Made by a program: the position numbers and the translations under genes. Shown here piece by piece: positions 25,101 through 36,249 of a DNA stretch of 64,000 nt. Within the stretch, counting starts at the first letter, position 1. Each line of letters opens with the position of its first letter. The notes beneath the pieces are model-generated. The model saw only the letters and a list, made by a program, of their open reading frames with translations. It was not told where the DNA came from and ran no database searches. Origin of the DNA: Tanytarsus gracilentus (taxonomy: Eukaryota; Arthropoda; Insecta; Diptera; Chironomidae). The stretch spans positions 62,001 to 126,000 of the forward strand of contig JAXRKN010000040.1 of NCBI GenBank assembly GCA_038502055.1. Direction: 5' to 3'.

Positions 25101-28100
25101 GGCCCGATCGGAATACCCGTGAGTGAAATTTGGAATTCAAAAGAAGCAAAAGCTTAATTTTAACAATTTTTTTTAAGGGAATTCAAGGATCGAAAGGAGA
25201 TGTTGGATCACAAGGATTAGACGGCCCACCTGGTATTTAACTAAAGATTTGTTTAGTGGCATATACACAGGTTTAAATATCACAATTTTCAATTTTAGGT
25301 CTCCCGGGTAAGAACTGAAGAAGAATTGATTTCTTAGATTTAATTACAAATGAATTTTGGATAGGTCCTTTTGGAGCAAAGGGGCATCAGGGTTAGTTTT
25401 ATTCTTCACTTTATCAAAAATAGGTTTTTAATTCGTTTTTAAAACCAATTAAGGTCCACCCGGTTTAATTGGCATCCCTGGAATTAGAGGAGTTCAAGGA
25501 GTCTCTGGTGAAAAAGGAGAAAGGGGAACGATAGTAAGAGATTTCATTTTAAATATTGAAATATTAGTTAAACAATTTTTAATTTCTTTAGGGTTTAGTA
25601 GGTCCAGAAGGTTGGTTTTCAAAATTTAGTCTCTTTAAAGAAGTGATTCTAAACTTTTATTTACACTAATAAATAATTTTTCAAATATCTAAGGCCCACC
25701 CGGAAGAATAGGTAAATTTAAAATAATTTTTAAAATGACATGAACTCAAGAACTTCTTTTTTAAAAAAGGTGAAAGAGGTTTACAAGGTCAAATGGGCCC
25801 TCCAGGGTTTGTATTCTCACTAATTTTTTTTTGCAATTGAAACAAAATTTATTTTTTTATGTGTTTCTAAAATCTATAGTCCACCTGGAGAACCAGCTGA
25901 AAGGTGATTACTATTTTTTAAATATAGTTTATTGCACTTTTTTCATTAATAATAAGGAATTACTTTAAATAAATTAACTCATCCAACAACTTCATCATAA
26001 TCTTCAATTTCATCTACTCCACCCGCGTCTATTTCTGCATCAGTTCCTGGTTTAATTACTGCGGGATATCCAGGATGACCACCTCCATCTTCAGGAGATA
26101 CCAAAGCGACTCCGTCATTTCCAAATTTCATGCAATCAAATTGTCTAAAAATTCATTATTATTTTAAAAACAAGATAGGTCTGCAAACGGCGTTGCCATT
26201 TCCAATAGCTCCGCATAGATTAGTACCCTACTCCGTTGCAATGGGCATTAGTGGCACTCTTGGTTAATCATGATGGACATTCCTCAAAAATCGTCAGTTT
26301 CAATCGATTCCTGATGCAACGAGTTCAACGACATACATGAAGCCAAAGTTCTGAAAAATGGACATTAGTGGCACTCCTGGTCGACCATGATCGACATTCC
26401 TCAAAAATCTTCAATGTTACTCGATTCCCGATGCAATGACGAGTTCAACGACATACATGAAGCCATAGTACTAAAAAATGGACATTAGTGGCACTCCTGG
26501 CCGGCCATGATGGACATTCCTCAAAAATCGTCAGTGTCAATCGATTCCCGATGCAATGACGAGTTCAACGACATACATGAAGCCATAGTTCTGAAAAATG
26601 GACATTAGTGGCACTCCTGGCCGGCCACGATGGACATTCTTCAAAAATCGTTAATGTCAATCGATTCCTGATGCAATGACGAGTTCAACGACATACATGA
26701 AGCCATAGTTCTGAAAAATGGACATTAGTGGCACTCCTGGCCGGCCATGATGGACATTCCTCAAAAATCGTCAGTTCCATTCGATTCCTGGTCAAATTAC
26801 GAGTTCAACGACATACATGAAGCCATAGTTCTAAAAAATGGACATTAGTGGCACTCCTGGCCGGCCATGATGGACATTCCTCAAAAATCGTCAGTTCCAT
26901 TCGATTCCTGGTCAAATTACGAGTTCAACGATACCCATGAAGGCATATAAGAGAAAATTTGTATGAAAAAGGACATTTTTGCACCCACGGACGGTCCTTG
27001 GAGGGTCGTACCTCAAAACAAAATACTTCTTGCACAACTAGAGCCAAAACCCGATCTTTAGCCACAAACCCGAGTCAAATCCGACCAGCCGTTCTTGAGA
27101 TATGGCGTTCACTAAGATCGTGAGAAAGTAAGAAAGTAAGATGGCTTAAATGGCTCTAACTCCTCATAGGAGCAACCGATTTCAAATCTGTTTTCGCCAG
27201 TTTGTAGGGTTTGACTAGGCCTATAATTTGAGTATGTGTTTAGATATTGCAAAATGTAATGTCTTGGCACTAGGGGTCGAAAACAGGTTTTGGAAAAATC
27301 CAAAATTAATATATAGCAGAGCTATAAAATTAAACTGAAAATCAGAGTTTACCTATCAAGCACGTCGAATTCTCCTAGAGAAGCAGAAACGTCGAGGCAA
27401 AGATGCATGTTACGACCAACAAAGTAGATGTCATGAAAACGTGCGCATAGTTCAATCCAATTGTCAAATCTTGGCGGTGAGATGCAAATTGGTCTTGGAT
27501 TTTTACCGCTCAAAGTATTTTTGTACAAAACTCGCTTGTTAAACATCATTCGAAACTCGAATGCAAAATCTTCGGGAACATATTTTATCTTCATGCATGC
27601 TTTATTGTTGAAAAAGAAACCTCCAACACAACAACTGCATATTCCACTTATGCATTCACAAGGTATTCTCGATGTAACTTGTTGAACTGGGTCAGTTGTG
27701 ACAGGTGGAATTTGCGGTGCTTTTATAACCTTTTTCCTCGAAATATTATTGCGTCCATCAACAGTTCCCATCATTGCCTTTAAATTTCTTAGGAACTCTT
27801 TTTCACTATGACTCAACTCATCATCAAAATTTTCTGTAAAATTATTATGTCTTAATTTCAAATTTGCTGCAGTTGAAATTGTGATTAGAACAAACAAAAA
27901 TAATACACAAATTTCTCTCATGTTTAAACTTTCACTTTCTCCGAAATAAAACCACCTGCATATGGTTCACTTGTAATTTCAATGATGTAAATTATATTTA
28001 TGCAAATTGGATGCTTCTATTCGCGCTTCTCTTTCTTTCACTTTCTTCTTCCTACTTGAACTTGACTTTTTCGTTGTCGCACAATGACTGAACTGCTGTT

Positions 28101-31100
28101 GCAAGATGTCTCTTGATTTTAACATTTCTTTACGGAACTCACACAACCACTTTTCTCTTTTCTCTCATATGCTGTTGCTTAAGAGTATGAAATTCATCAC
28201 AACGTTTTGATTGAAATCAGTATAACCAAGCGTTGATTTTAAATGCGTTTTAAATTTCAAAATAAACTTAACATTTATAAATTTTATCCATGCATTTAAT
28301 GTATAAAACTGTAAAATTGACGCCCTAATTAATGGTCTTAAAGCATGTCCGAGATGCACGCGAGAGATTTTTTCAAATCGTTCTGAAATTTGCATATTAT
28401 TTCGGCCATTTTCTTCGGTCTTTGGACATATTTTTAAAGATATTTTGACAACTAATGACATAGACAGATGAAATTGAAGAAATAATGCTTAGATTTGTAT
28501 ACTTTATAATATATTCTATATTTCTTTAGAGGTGAACCTGGCGAAAGAGGTCAACCGGGAGAGTAAGTAGATTTTTTTAAAATTTTAAAGATTTTAACGC
28601 AAATTTAAATTTTAGGCCAGGTGCTACTGGAGATAGGGGTTTACCCGGCCCTACAGGTGAGTTTTAGATCAAAGAAATGAACACGGAACTGATTTTATTT
28701 TAAATTTTTAGGTGCGCAAGGCTTACAAGTAAGAAGGTTTATTCATTTATGGCTCGTTTTAACACTAATCAAATTTGTTCATTCAGGGATTTCCTGGTTT
28801 GCCTGGACCTGTTGGAGTTTCGGGTTCAAAAGGTTTGTTTTTAAAATATTTAAACTCGTTAAAAGTTGTGAAATATATTTAAATATAAAGGAGAGAGAGG
28901 ATTGTCTGGAATGAAAGGTGAACAAGGAACTATTGGCCAAAAAGGGAGCACTGGAGAGCCCGGGTTACAAGTGAGAAATCCATTTTAAATTAATAAATTG
29001 AGGAGAAATTTAATTAAAATGTTTTCGATAGGGCCCACTTGGGTTGCAAGGTCTCAAAGGAATGCGCGGTGAAGTTGGATTGAGAGGAGATATGGGCCCA
29101 ATGGGGTTACAAGGAAGACCCGGTGAAGTTGGAGCTCCTGTAAGGTTTTTTAATTTTTCCTGAAAATTTTTTCTCACAATGAATGTTTTTTAGGGGTTGG
29201 CCGGAAATCCAGGATTACAAGGAGCTTCGTAAGAATAGAATTGGTGTTAAATACCTTTTAAAACAATATTTTTTTTAGTGGAATGCCAGGAATTAAAGGA
29301 TCTCAGGGAGAGCCAGGAAGAATGGGCGTTCCGGGTAATTGAAATAGTTTTGATCATTTTAAGGTGAAGTCAATCTTGCTTTTAGGGCAAATTGGAAATC
29401 CTGGACCTCAAGGACTTGCCGGTGATAAGGGAGACCATGTAAGTCAAAAACGAAACTTCTGTAATTAAATTTTAAATTATTTCAAACAACACAAAGACGG
29501 CTTTAAAATATGATACGAAAACTGAATTTAAAAAAAGTGTCAGACCTGAACATACTTGTTGCCAACGAATTAAATTGATAAATTTCTAAATTCAATTCTT
29601 TATAGGGCAGTGAAGGACCCTCCGGAAATCCAGGTATACTTTAATTAAATTAAATTATTGAAACTTTAGTCTCACTGTCGTTTTTTTTATAATTATAGGC
29701 CCACCGTAAGAATATACAAATCAGTATAAATTGTAATTGCATTTAACACTAATTAAAAATTAAAATATTAGTGGTCCTATGGGACACCAGGGCGATAGGG
29801 GCATGCCTGGATTGCCAGGGCCCGTCGGAAACCAGGGCGGAAAGGGTTCAAGAGGAGTACGTTAGTGAAATAACTTTATTTTCATGTGATTAAAACTTTC
29901 AACACATATAGGCGCCTGGAGACGTTGGATCGCCAGGTCGGGATGGAAAAGAAGGTCCAATGGTAAATTTTAGCTAAATTTTTGCATTACTTTTTTAAAG
30001 CATTTCAAATGTAGGGCCCACAAGGATTGATTGGAGAGCCAGTAAGTTTTTAAAACCTTATTTTTCAGATGTCTTATAATCGAATTGAAACCTAACTGCT
30101 TGATCCTTACATTTTTCTAATATTATTTAGGGTTTGCCTGGTCAAACTGGGTCTCCCGGACAAGATGGTGCTCAAGGTGATAAGGAATTAAGATATCAAA
30201 AAGAGTTTTAAACAATTTTAATTTTTTACTTAGGAAAAATGGGACAACCCGGATTACAAGGTCGAACTGGTTAGTAGAAATAACTCAAAATTAATAGAAA
30301 ATAATTATTTTATGTTTTTTAATCAAAGGTGATAAAGGACCACCCGGAAATATTGGCCAAGTAGGTTTAACTGGGTAAGAAGAAAGATTAATTAAATTAG
30401 TTAAATATTTTAAAATATTTTTATTTATTAGGCCGCCAGGATTACCAGGATTACAGGTATATTATTTAACTAATTTTAATTTATCAGAAAATAATAAAGT
30501 AATTAGGGAGCTGTTGGAGCACAAGGAATGGTCGGAGAGAGGTAAAAACTTTTAATTTTAATATGTATTTCATTCTTAATTTTTATTTTATAGAGGTTCT
30601 AAGGGGGAGCAAGGAACTCAAGGTAAAAAATTGTTAAAATTTAAAAAATTATTTCAATTTTAATTCTATTTATTTTGCATAAAAATAATTTGCTAACAGA
30701 AGATATTAAATTACCCTGTTCAATGAAAAAGTACCATCATATTTATCCTTAATAAAAAAGCTTTCCAGTAGCTGTTTAAAAAATGTGATCTATCAAAATT
30801 TTACAAGTTAGTTAGAGTAACTAAAAATGTTGATTTAATTCATTTTTTAACTTAAAGACTTTAACAATCTACAACCAAAAATATATGTGCTGTAATTTTA
30901 ATTTTATTATTTTAAACCATTTTTGAAAAGGAATTGAGGGCCCTGTAGGTGCAAGAGGAAAACCTGTAAGTTTTAATAAAATCCATTCCAGTTTAAATTT
31001 AAAAAATACTCTTTTTAAAGGGTGCACCCGGAATTGAAGGAATTAAGGGTGAAAGAGGCGAATTAGGATCAAAAGGATCTAAAGGACATAGGTACATCAG

Positions 31101-32409
31101 AAAGAAGCAGTTTTTTTAGTTTTAAAACTTTACTTTTTAATTATTAAATTAACAGAGGCTTAGTCGGTTTGCAAGGGCTTTCTGGAAGTCCTGGATTAAC
31201 TGGTGAAAAGGGGAACACTGGAAATATTGGCCCAATAGGACCTCCCGTAAATTAATTAATTGATTTTAGCTTACTTAACATTTAATGAAATCTCTTTTAC
31301 AGGGAGACACTGGTTCAAGAGGACTTCCTGGAAGAGATGGAAGTCCTGTAAGATTTTTTTGTAAATCATGAATTTTATCTAAATTAAAATCTTTTAGGGA
31401 AGTCCAGGATTGCAGGGCGCAGTCGGTTCTAGAGGACCACCGTAAGTTGACTTTATTCAATGATTTTTTGAATGACAATATTAAAAATTTACAGAGGAGA
31501 GCCTGGTAGACAAGGATTGAGAGGTGATCCAGGGTATGCCATTGATTATTTGATTTTTAAATAGTGTTTATCAAAATATTCTCATTAAGCCCACCTGGCG
31601 CACCTGGTCCTCAACCAGAATCACTTGGATACGATGCTGCTGCTCTGGCTGCTTTATTAGGACATGGAGTCAATAATCAGAAAGGTCCTGATCCCAATGA
31701 TGAGCCAGTCTTAAAGTTGAGTGATGAAGAAAAGAGAGCAATTGTTTACAAGGCATACGAGAATCTAAAAGTTCGTTTTGAAAAGTTTAAGAAACCAAAC
31801 GGAGAAAAATCGTATCCTGCTAAAACATGCCGTGACTTGGCTGTAGCATATCCAGACTATGAATCTGGAAACTACTGGATAGATCCAAATGATGGTGATA
31901 TTAGAGATGCTATTTTTGTTTATTGCGATCTTAAAAATCGTGCATCATGCATTGTTCCATCACCAACTAAATCGGTTGAAATGAGCTATACTGGTAAAGA
32001 GCAAGAAATATGGCTCAGTGAACTCGATAATGGTTTCAAAATAAATTATAAAGCTGATAGCAATCAAATAGGATTTTTACAATTACTCTCGACTAGAGCT
32101 ACTCAAAATGTAACATTCCATTGCAAAAAGACAGTCGCTTATTTCGATAAAGAGAAAAATAATCATCGAAGAGGAATTAAATTAATGACATGGAATGACA
32201 ATGAATTGACACCAAAAGGCCCTCAAAGATTAAGATATGATGTTCCTGAAGATGGTTGTCAAGATCGCTTAGACACTTGGTCAAAGACAGTTGTTTCTTA
32301 TTCGACGGAAAAGTCTCAACGACTTCCAATAAATGACATTGCTGTAAGAGATTTTGGTAGCAGAGATCAACAATTTTGGATAGAACTAAGCTCAGTTTGT
32401 TTCATCTAG
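16125..32409 (+). CDS. Fibrillar collagen with VWC and COLFI domains, about eighty exons
   Basis: Exon 1 (16125-16365) encodes a signal peptide, a Lys-rich block and an acidic Tyr/Asn/Pro stretch. Exon 2 (18206-18502) encodes a von Willebrand type C domain (SCRFEGRWYREGEEF, DGCSICICVD, CNDDNC) and a Thr-rich linker. A short Gly-X-Y block, a non-helical interruption (exon near 18816-18950) and a long helix follow, in roughly eighty exons that mostly begin and end with split Gly codons. The last exon (about 31590-32409) encodes the C-terminal COLFI trimerisation domain (TCRDL, GNYWIDPNDG, DAIFVYCDL, IELSSVCFI). The product is an extracellular-matrix procollagen of the fibrillar class found in mosquitoes and bees but absent from Drosophila. 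AATAAA is at 32480-32485. Individual small exons were read by eye; several boundaries (for example after 19240) are uncertain. Confidence 0.9.
16774..17872. mobile_element. Foldback/MITE-like element with ~200-bp inverted arms in collagen intron 1
   Basis: The left arm (about 16774-16970, AATGCTTGAATAGAACTGAT ... GATTTGTGATTAAACTTTG) is repeated in inverted orientation as the right arm (about 17687-17872, AAATCACAAATCAAAGTTTA ... TCCATTCAAGCATT). Similarity is high but imperfect, with indels. The interior has no coding potential. Terminal duplications are not obvious. Class is undetermined; the long arms suit a foldback or long-TIR non-autonomous DNA transposon. Confidence 0.65.
17021..17118 (+). 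mobile_element. 5'-truncated retroelement tail with (ATCT)n and 18-bp target duplication
   Basis: The 18-mer AATAGTTCTTGCTCTCAT occurs at 17021-17038 and again at 17101-17118. Between them lie about 62 bases ending in five ATCT units. A short insert with a tetranucleotide tail and long target-site duplications is the signature of a 5'-truncated non-LTR retrotransposon or SINE. It lies inside the foldback element, so it is younger than that element. Confidence 0.6.
20738..21472. mobile_element. hAT-like MITE, 735 bp, 8-bp TSD, CACCGGTGA subterminal arrays
   Basis: The element is bounded by TAGGATCC on the left and, read inward from the right, TAGGGATCC. The 8-bp direct repeat GTTCTTAC lies immediately outside both ends (20730-20737 and 21473-21480). 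An 8-bp duplication and a TAGGG-type terminus fit the hAT superfamily. Both ends carry many copies of the palindromes CACCGGTG and GGTGATCACC over about 90 bases. The AT-rich core has no ORF, so the element is non-autonomous. It sits in a collagen intron. Confidence 0.8.
25979..27921 (-). CDS. DUF4773-like secreted Cys-rich protein, nested antisense in a collagen intron
   Basis: Two exons (27921-27353 and 26144-25979) give 244 aa in frame. There is a signal peptide (REICVLFLFVLITISTAA), then a polar region and a cysteine-rich domain (CECISGICSCCVGG, ACMKIKYVPEDFAFEFRMMFN, NPRPICISPP, ELCARFHDIYF, MHLCLDV), finishing in exon 2 with FDCMKFGNDGV and an acidic tail. This pattern resembles the insect-specific DUF4773 family, whose function is unknown; the assignment is from memory of the motif. 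The gene lies wholly within one intron of the collagen gene on the opposite strand, and its own ~1.2-kb intron is almost filled by a tandem-repeat transposable element. Expression is probably independent of the host gene. Confidence 0.8.
26170..27326 (+). mobile_element. Non-autonomous element with 120-bp tandem units (copy 1)
   Basis: Begins ACAAGATAGGTCTGCAAACG. A tandem array of about six units with a 120-bp period follows (unit start GACATTAGTGGCACTCCTGG at 26361, 26481, 26601, 26721 and 26841, plus a variant near 26243). A unique part then ends near ATATAGCAGAGCTATA. The end sequence is related in inverted form to AATAGCTCCGCATAG near the start, so short inverted subterminal repeats exist. 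It has no protein-coding capacity. It occupies the intron of the nested DUF4773-like gene. Two further loci with the same family lie at 59 and 60.6 kb. Confidence 0.75.
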
Positions 32410-32479
32410 TTTCAATAATTTTAAAATAAGAACTTTAAAAAAGAGTGCCAAATAGTGTACAAAATGTTTTAATTCCTCC

Positions 32480-32485
32480 AATAAA
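32480..32485 (+). other. Polyadenylation signal AATAAA of the collagen gene
   Basis: AATAAA about 70 bases after the collagen stop codon. The hexamerin gene ends tail-to-tail about 230 bp away from the collagen stop. Confidence 0.5.
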
Positions 32486-32638
32486 CACTGCCAAATTTTT
32501 AGAAAATAAACTAAAGTGAAACACTAAATATTTTGAAATCTCCAACAGTAAAATTTAATGTTACCTAATTCACGTGTATTGTATTGAATTTACTGAGGTT
32601 CTCGAGTGTAAATTTTATAAAAATATTTATTTTCAACT

Positions 32639-35600
32639 TTATTTTTTTGGGATGATTGCCAATAATTGCCAAAAATTAGGATTTGTTATTACTGGTTTAA
32701 AGTGATAACTTGTGCGTTTTTGTTCGATATTATTTACAGTTGAATGATAGATGACAACATCATGGAAATACATGTTATCTTTAGTATAAAGGGAAGTATC
32801 GACAATATTACGATCAAGAGGGAATCCCATTGGACGCTGATCTAAAACTCCATTTCCATTTCCAACATTCTTGTTTCCGTTATTGCAGTTAAAGATCATG
32901 ACACCATTTCCGTTTTTGCACCAAACTTTCTTAAAATTGGAAACACTCTCTCCTCCTCTAACTCTATTATTTTTTTTGTGTAAGAAACGATCGTTACCGA
33001 AATGAATCATCTTGCTCCGGCTAAATCTCGTTGATTTCTTGAAAGCTTCACGTCTAAATGATCTGCTATTGTATGTTCCGCGTTTTTCTGATCTTGTAAA
33101 AGAGGATGAGTCACTGCTTGATGAAGATGAACTTGATGAAGACGAGCTTGATGAAGACGAGCTGGATGAAGACGAGCTTGATGAAGATGAACTGCTACTT
33201 GATGAGGAATCATCAAAGTTTGTAAAGTCATTAACAGTAACAAAAAGCGTAAACTTTTGGCCTTCAACAGTTCCTTTTGGCAAGAGTAGTCTATGAGGGA
33301 ATCCAAAGTTGTTGTTGTTTGTATCAAAGTTCAAGTTGAAAAGAGTGTTGGACATTTTGTTTTTATGTCCACCTTTGTTTCCATTCAATTTCAAGAAATT
33401 GATTGTACGTATATACAAGTCATCAAATGTTTCTGGATTGCCAACAACGTTCTTAAAGTCGAATGAGTTTCTCTTTATAATATTTTGACCATTTTTCAAT
33501 TTGACAATGAACTGGTCAAGTTCAACAAAGTTTTGACGATTTACATTTAATTGGTATTTATCAGTGGCTGGTCCAAGGAAAATTCTAAAAATGGCATATT
33601 TAGTTACGTCTGAAGAAACATCAATATTGACAGTGAATTTGTTGGTATCAAGACGACGTTGTCTGCCAAAAACTCCAAATCCTAAGAAAGAGACAAAAAA
33701 TCTTTGAATTAATCGTTTAAATAACGGATTATAATATATTACTTTTGTTGAGTCCCATAATGTTTCTGAAGTAAATTGACTTGTTCGTCTTTCCACGGAA
33801 TTGATCCATGCGTTTTCTTGAAAAAATTCTGCTTTCACTGGAACTTGATGAGCTAGATGAAGAATACAACGAATTATTTTCACTTGAACTGCTGATGTCT
33901 CTGATCTTTCTCAATCCACGATTGCCTGATTTGCTTAAACGTTTAATAGCGCCAGAGTCCATTCTTAACATACTGAAACTGCCAGAGAAGTTTCTTGAAC
34001 TTGATGAGCTGGATGAAGAAGATGATGATTCGCTTGAAATATTGCTACGGTAAGACTTGCGATAGGGGAATTTGTTGGATTTTTTATATCTGTTAGAGCG
34101 TTGCCTAAATGATTCATTTTTGCGCTTGCACATGTTAATCAAATCAACATTGAATCCATTTGTGATGTCGGCATCGAAATATCCAAGTTTTGTGTACAAT
34201 TTATCGACCAAAACTTTGTTGATTTTGACACCATCAAAGCCAACATCGTTTTTCGAATATGGACCCAACTTATCTTTGTACAATTTTACAATGTTATTAA
34301 TGCGTTTCATTACTCGCCAGAAAACTGGATCTCTCAAAGCAGTCTCGTCATTTCCCATAACCGTTGTTTTACCACCGAAGATCATACGATAGAATCTCTC
34401 CAATTCATGATAGTATACGGAATTAACATTGTTGGTGTTTCCTTGGAGCATATTTCCAAGCACATTGATTCCATATTTATTGTCCAAATTGATTTTCTTT
34501 TCTTCAAAAGTTTCAACGTATCCTTTATTGATTGCATTAATGTAACGATCCTCTAAGTCTTTAACAAAATTAACCATTTGTTCTTTGTTTCCATTTTCAA
34601 CCTGACCAAATTCGACTTGTTTTACTTCATCATAACCATTAGAAAGGCGTTCAAGATTATAACGAGCGAGGAGTTGCTGCATTTGATACAAATAACGTTC
34701 ACCGCGACGATTTATTTTATCCTTGTATTGATAGCTGGCAACACCAATTTCACGATCATAGTTGAAGGCGTCCTTACTGTTAAGGTTATTGAACATTTTC
34801 TTATCTTCAACGACACGAGAATTACCTAATCTTGAAAAATAATAGAAATTGTTCAATCCAATGTCTTGGGTGAAATAGTTCATGCTGTTTTCGACATTTT
34901 CGTCATAAAAATTTCCTTGTTTGAAGTCTTGACTATTATAAACTTGGTCCTTGATGTATAAGTCGTTATCTTGCTGGGTTTTGAACATATTTTTCTTGCT
35001 GTTTTGATGTTTAATATCATAAACGACCTTTTTCAAAGTACCCCAATCGTTAATAGAGTTTTTCTTTATGTCACTAAAGTAATCAAAGTCGTCAAAGTCG
35101 TCATACTCATCATTGAATGATCCCATCATATCGCTGGTAAAGTTTTGCATGATAATTAAGTTGTTGCGTTTTGAAAATTTAAAGTTCTCAAGTCGTTTCA
35201 TGCCTTGAGTCATAACATCGCCAGAGAAAAATTGTGATGGAAGGACTTCGTACATTGCTGGCAAAACGATATTGTTAAAATGACGATTGTGAGTAACGAG
35301 AAGAGTCATCAAATAGTAGAACTGATGTTCGTTGATGTTGTCACGGCACCAAATGAGATTTTGGGCAACAGTATTCCACTCTTTCGTCGTGTCGAAGAAA
35401 TCGAATAAAGCCTTTGTAGTCAAGATATTGACTGTGTTCAACACATTAAATGTATCTCCGCGTTTTAAGAACCATCTATTTCTGAACATTTGCATTACAG
35501 TGTAAACTTTATTCGAATCTTTGTAGTCATGCTTGTCGTTCACTTTGATAGTTTGAGAATATTTCGTGAACTCCTTGCTTCTCATGTCGTTGCCAAGATG

Positions 35601-35738
35601 ACGAAGTAAGTTCAAAACGAATTTCTGATGGAGCGCATCTGATGGAGTGATATCATTTCGATTGTTGAAATCGAAAGTATTCCAGTTGCCAGCCGCAACA
35701 GCAGCGATGAGAAGAAGTCCAACGAAAAGAATCCTCAT
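32639..35738 (-). CDS. Hexamerin / larval serum protein with serine-rich insertions, 1012 aa
   Basis: Two exons (35738-33743, 33681-32639) with a 61-bp intron. Hexamerins are haemolymph storage proteins related to haemocyanins but without copper; fat body secretes them and the pupa reuses the amino acids. There is a signal peptide (MRILFVGLLLIAAVAA), an N-domain, and an M-domain (YYHELERFYRMIFGG, ALRDPVFWRVMKRI, YTKLGYFDADITNGF). The C-domain has KFTVNIDV, RIFLGPATDKYQLN, NFVELDQFIVKLKNG and MGFPLDRN. Two low-complexity insertions distinguish it: about 120 residues between M and C with two Ser runs and Arg/Lys-rich flanks, and a run of about 32 Ser inside the C-domain (33111-33215). Usual hexamerins are about 650-800 aa, so this is long. 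It is rich in Asn, Phe and Tyr. The opposite-strand frames over the Ser runs are shadows. Confidence 0.93.
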
Positions 35739-35770
35739 TTTATTAGATGATGCTTGCCAATGACTTCATT

Positions 35771-35810
35771 GGACACTGAATTCTCTTTGCATTCTGCTCC
35801 GCTTTTATAT
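35771..35810 (-). promoter_or_regulatory. TATA and initiator of the hexamerin gene
   Basis: On the minus strand, ATATAAAAGC (35810-35801) is followed about 30 bases later by TTCAGTGTCC (35780-35771), an arthropod initiator. The distance and consensus are textbook for a strongly expressed gene, leaving a 5' UTR of about 38 bases before the ATG. Confidence 0.75.
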
Positions 35811-36249
35811 GATTCTCTTGAGCCGAAAATTCATATACTTTGTTATGAAGTTATTGATAAGAGATCAAAAAATTTCTCACTTAATTAAATTAAACTTTTT
35901 CACACTGTACGGAGAAAGTGATAAGAATAATCCAAGTATCATATTCTTAATTAAAAATTTATGCATGTGCAGGTGCATTTTTGAAAACTTGAACATTGCA
36001 CTTTTAAAAATATTTTAAATACAGCTATCTTGAAGACACAAAGTATTGAAACAATTTTAAAGTCCAAAAACTTTTTTAATTGCACAAAATTTTTTGATGG
36101 ACTGAAAATAAATAATTAAAGAGTATTTTACATCTAAAGCTAATTTATTGATTTACATGAAAGCTACGAATAGAAACAATATCATTAAATTTTAATTGAC
36201 ACCTCCGAATAATTTATTAACAACTTTGATGACAAGAATTGATCTTTTT

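Noticed and set aside
26233..26945. CRISPR-like array of regularly spaced repeats
   Set aside because: The units are contiguous 120-bp tandem repeats without unique spacers, inside a transposable element of an animal genome.
33012..33327. Acidic Leu/Asp/Glu repeat frame (+) and Gln/His/Leu frame (-)
   Set aside because: Both are out-of-frame shadows of the hexamerin poly-serine minisatellite.
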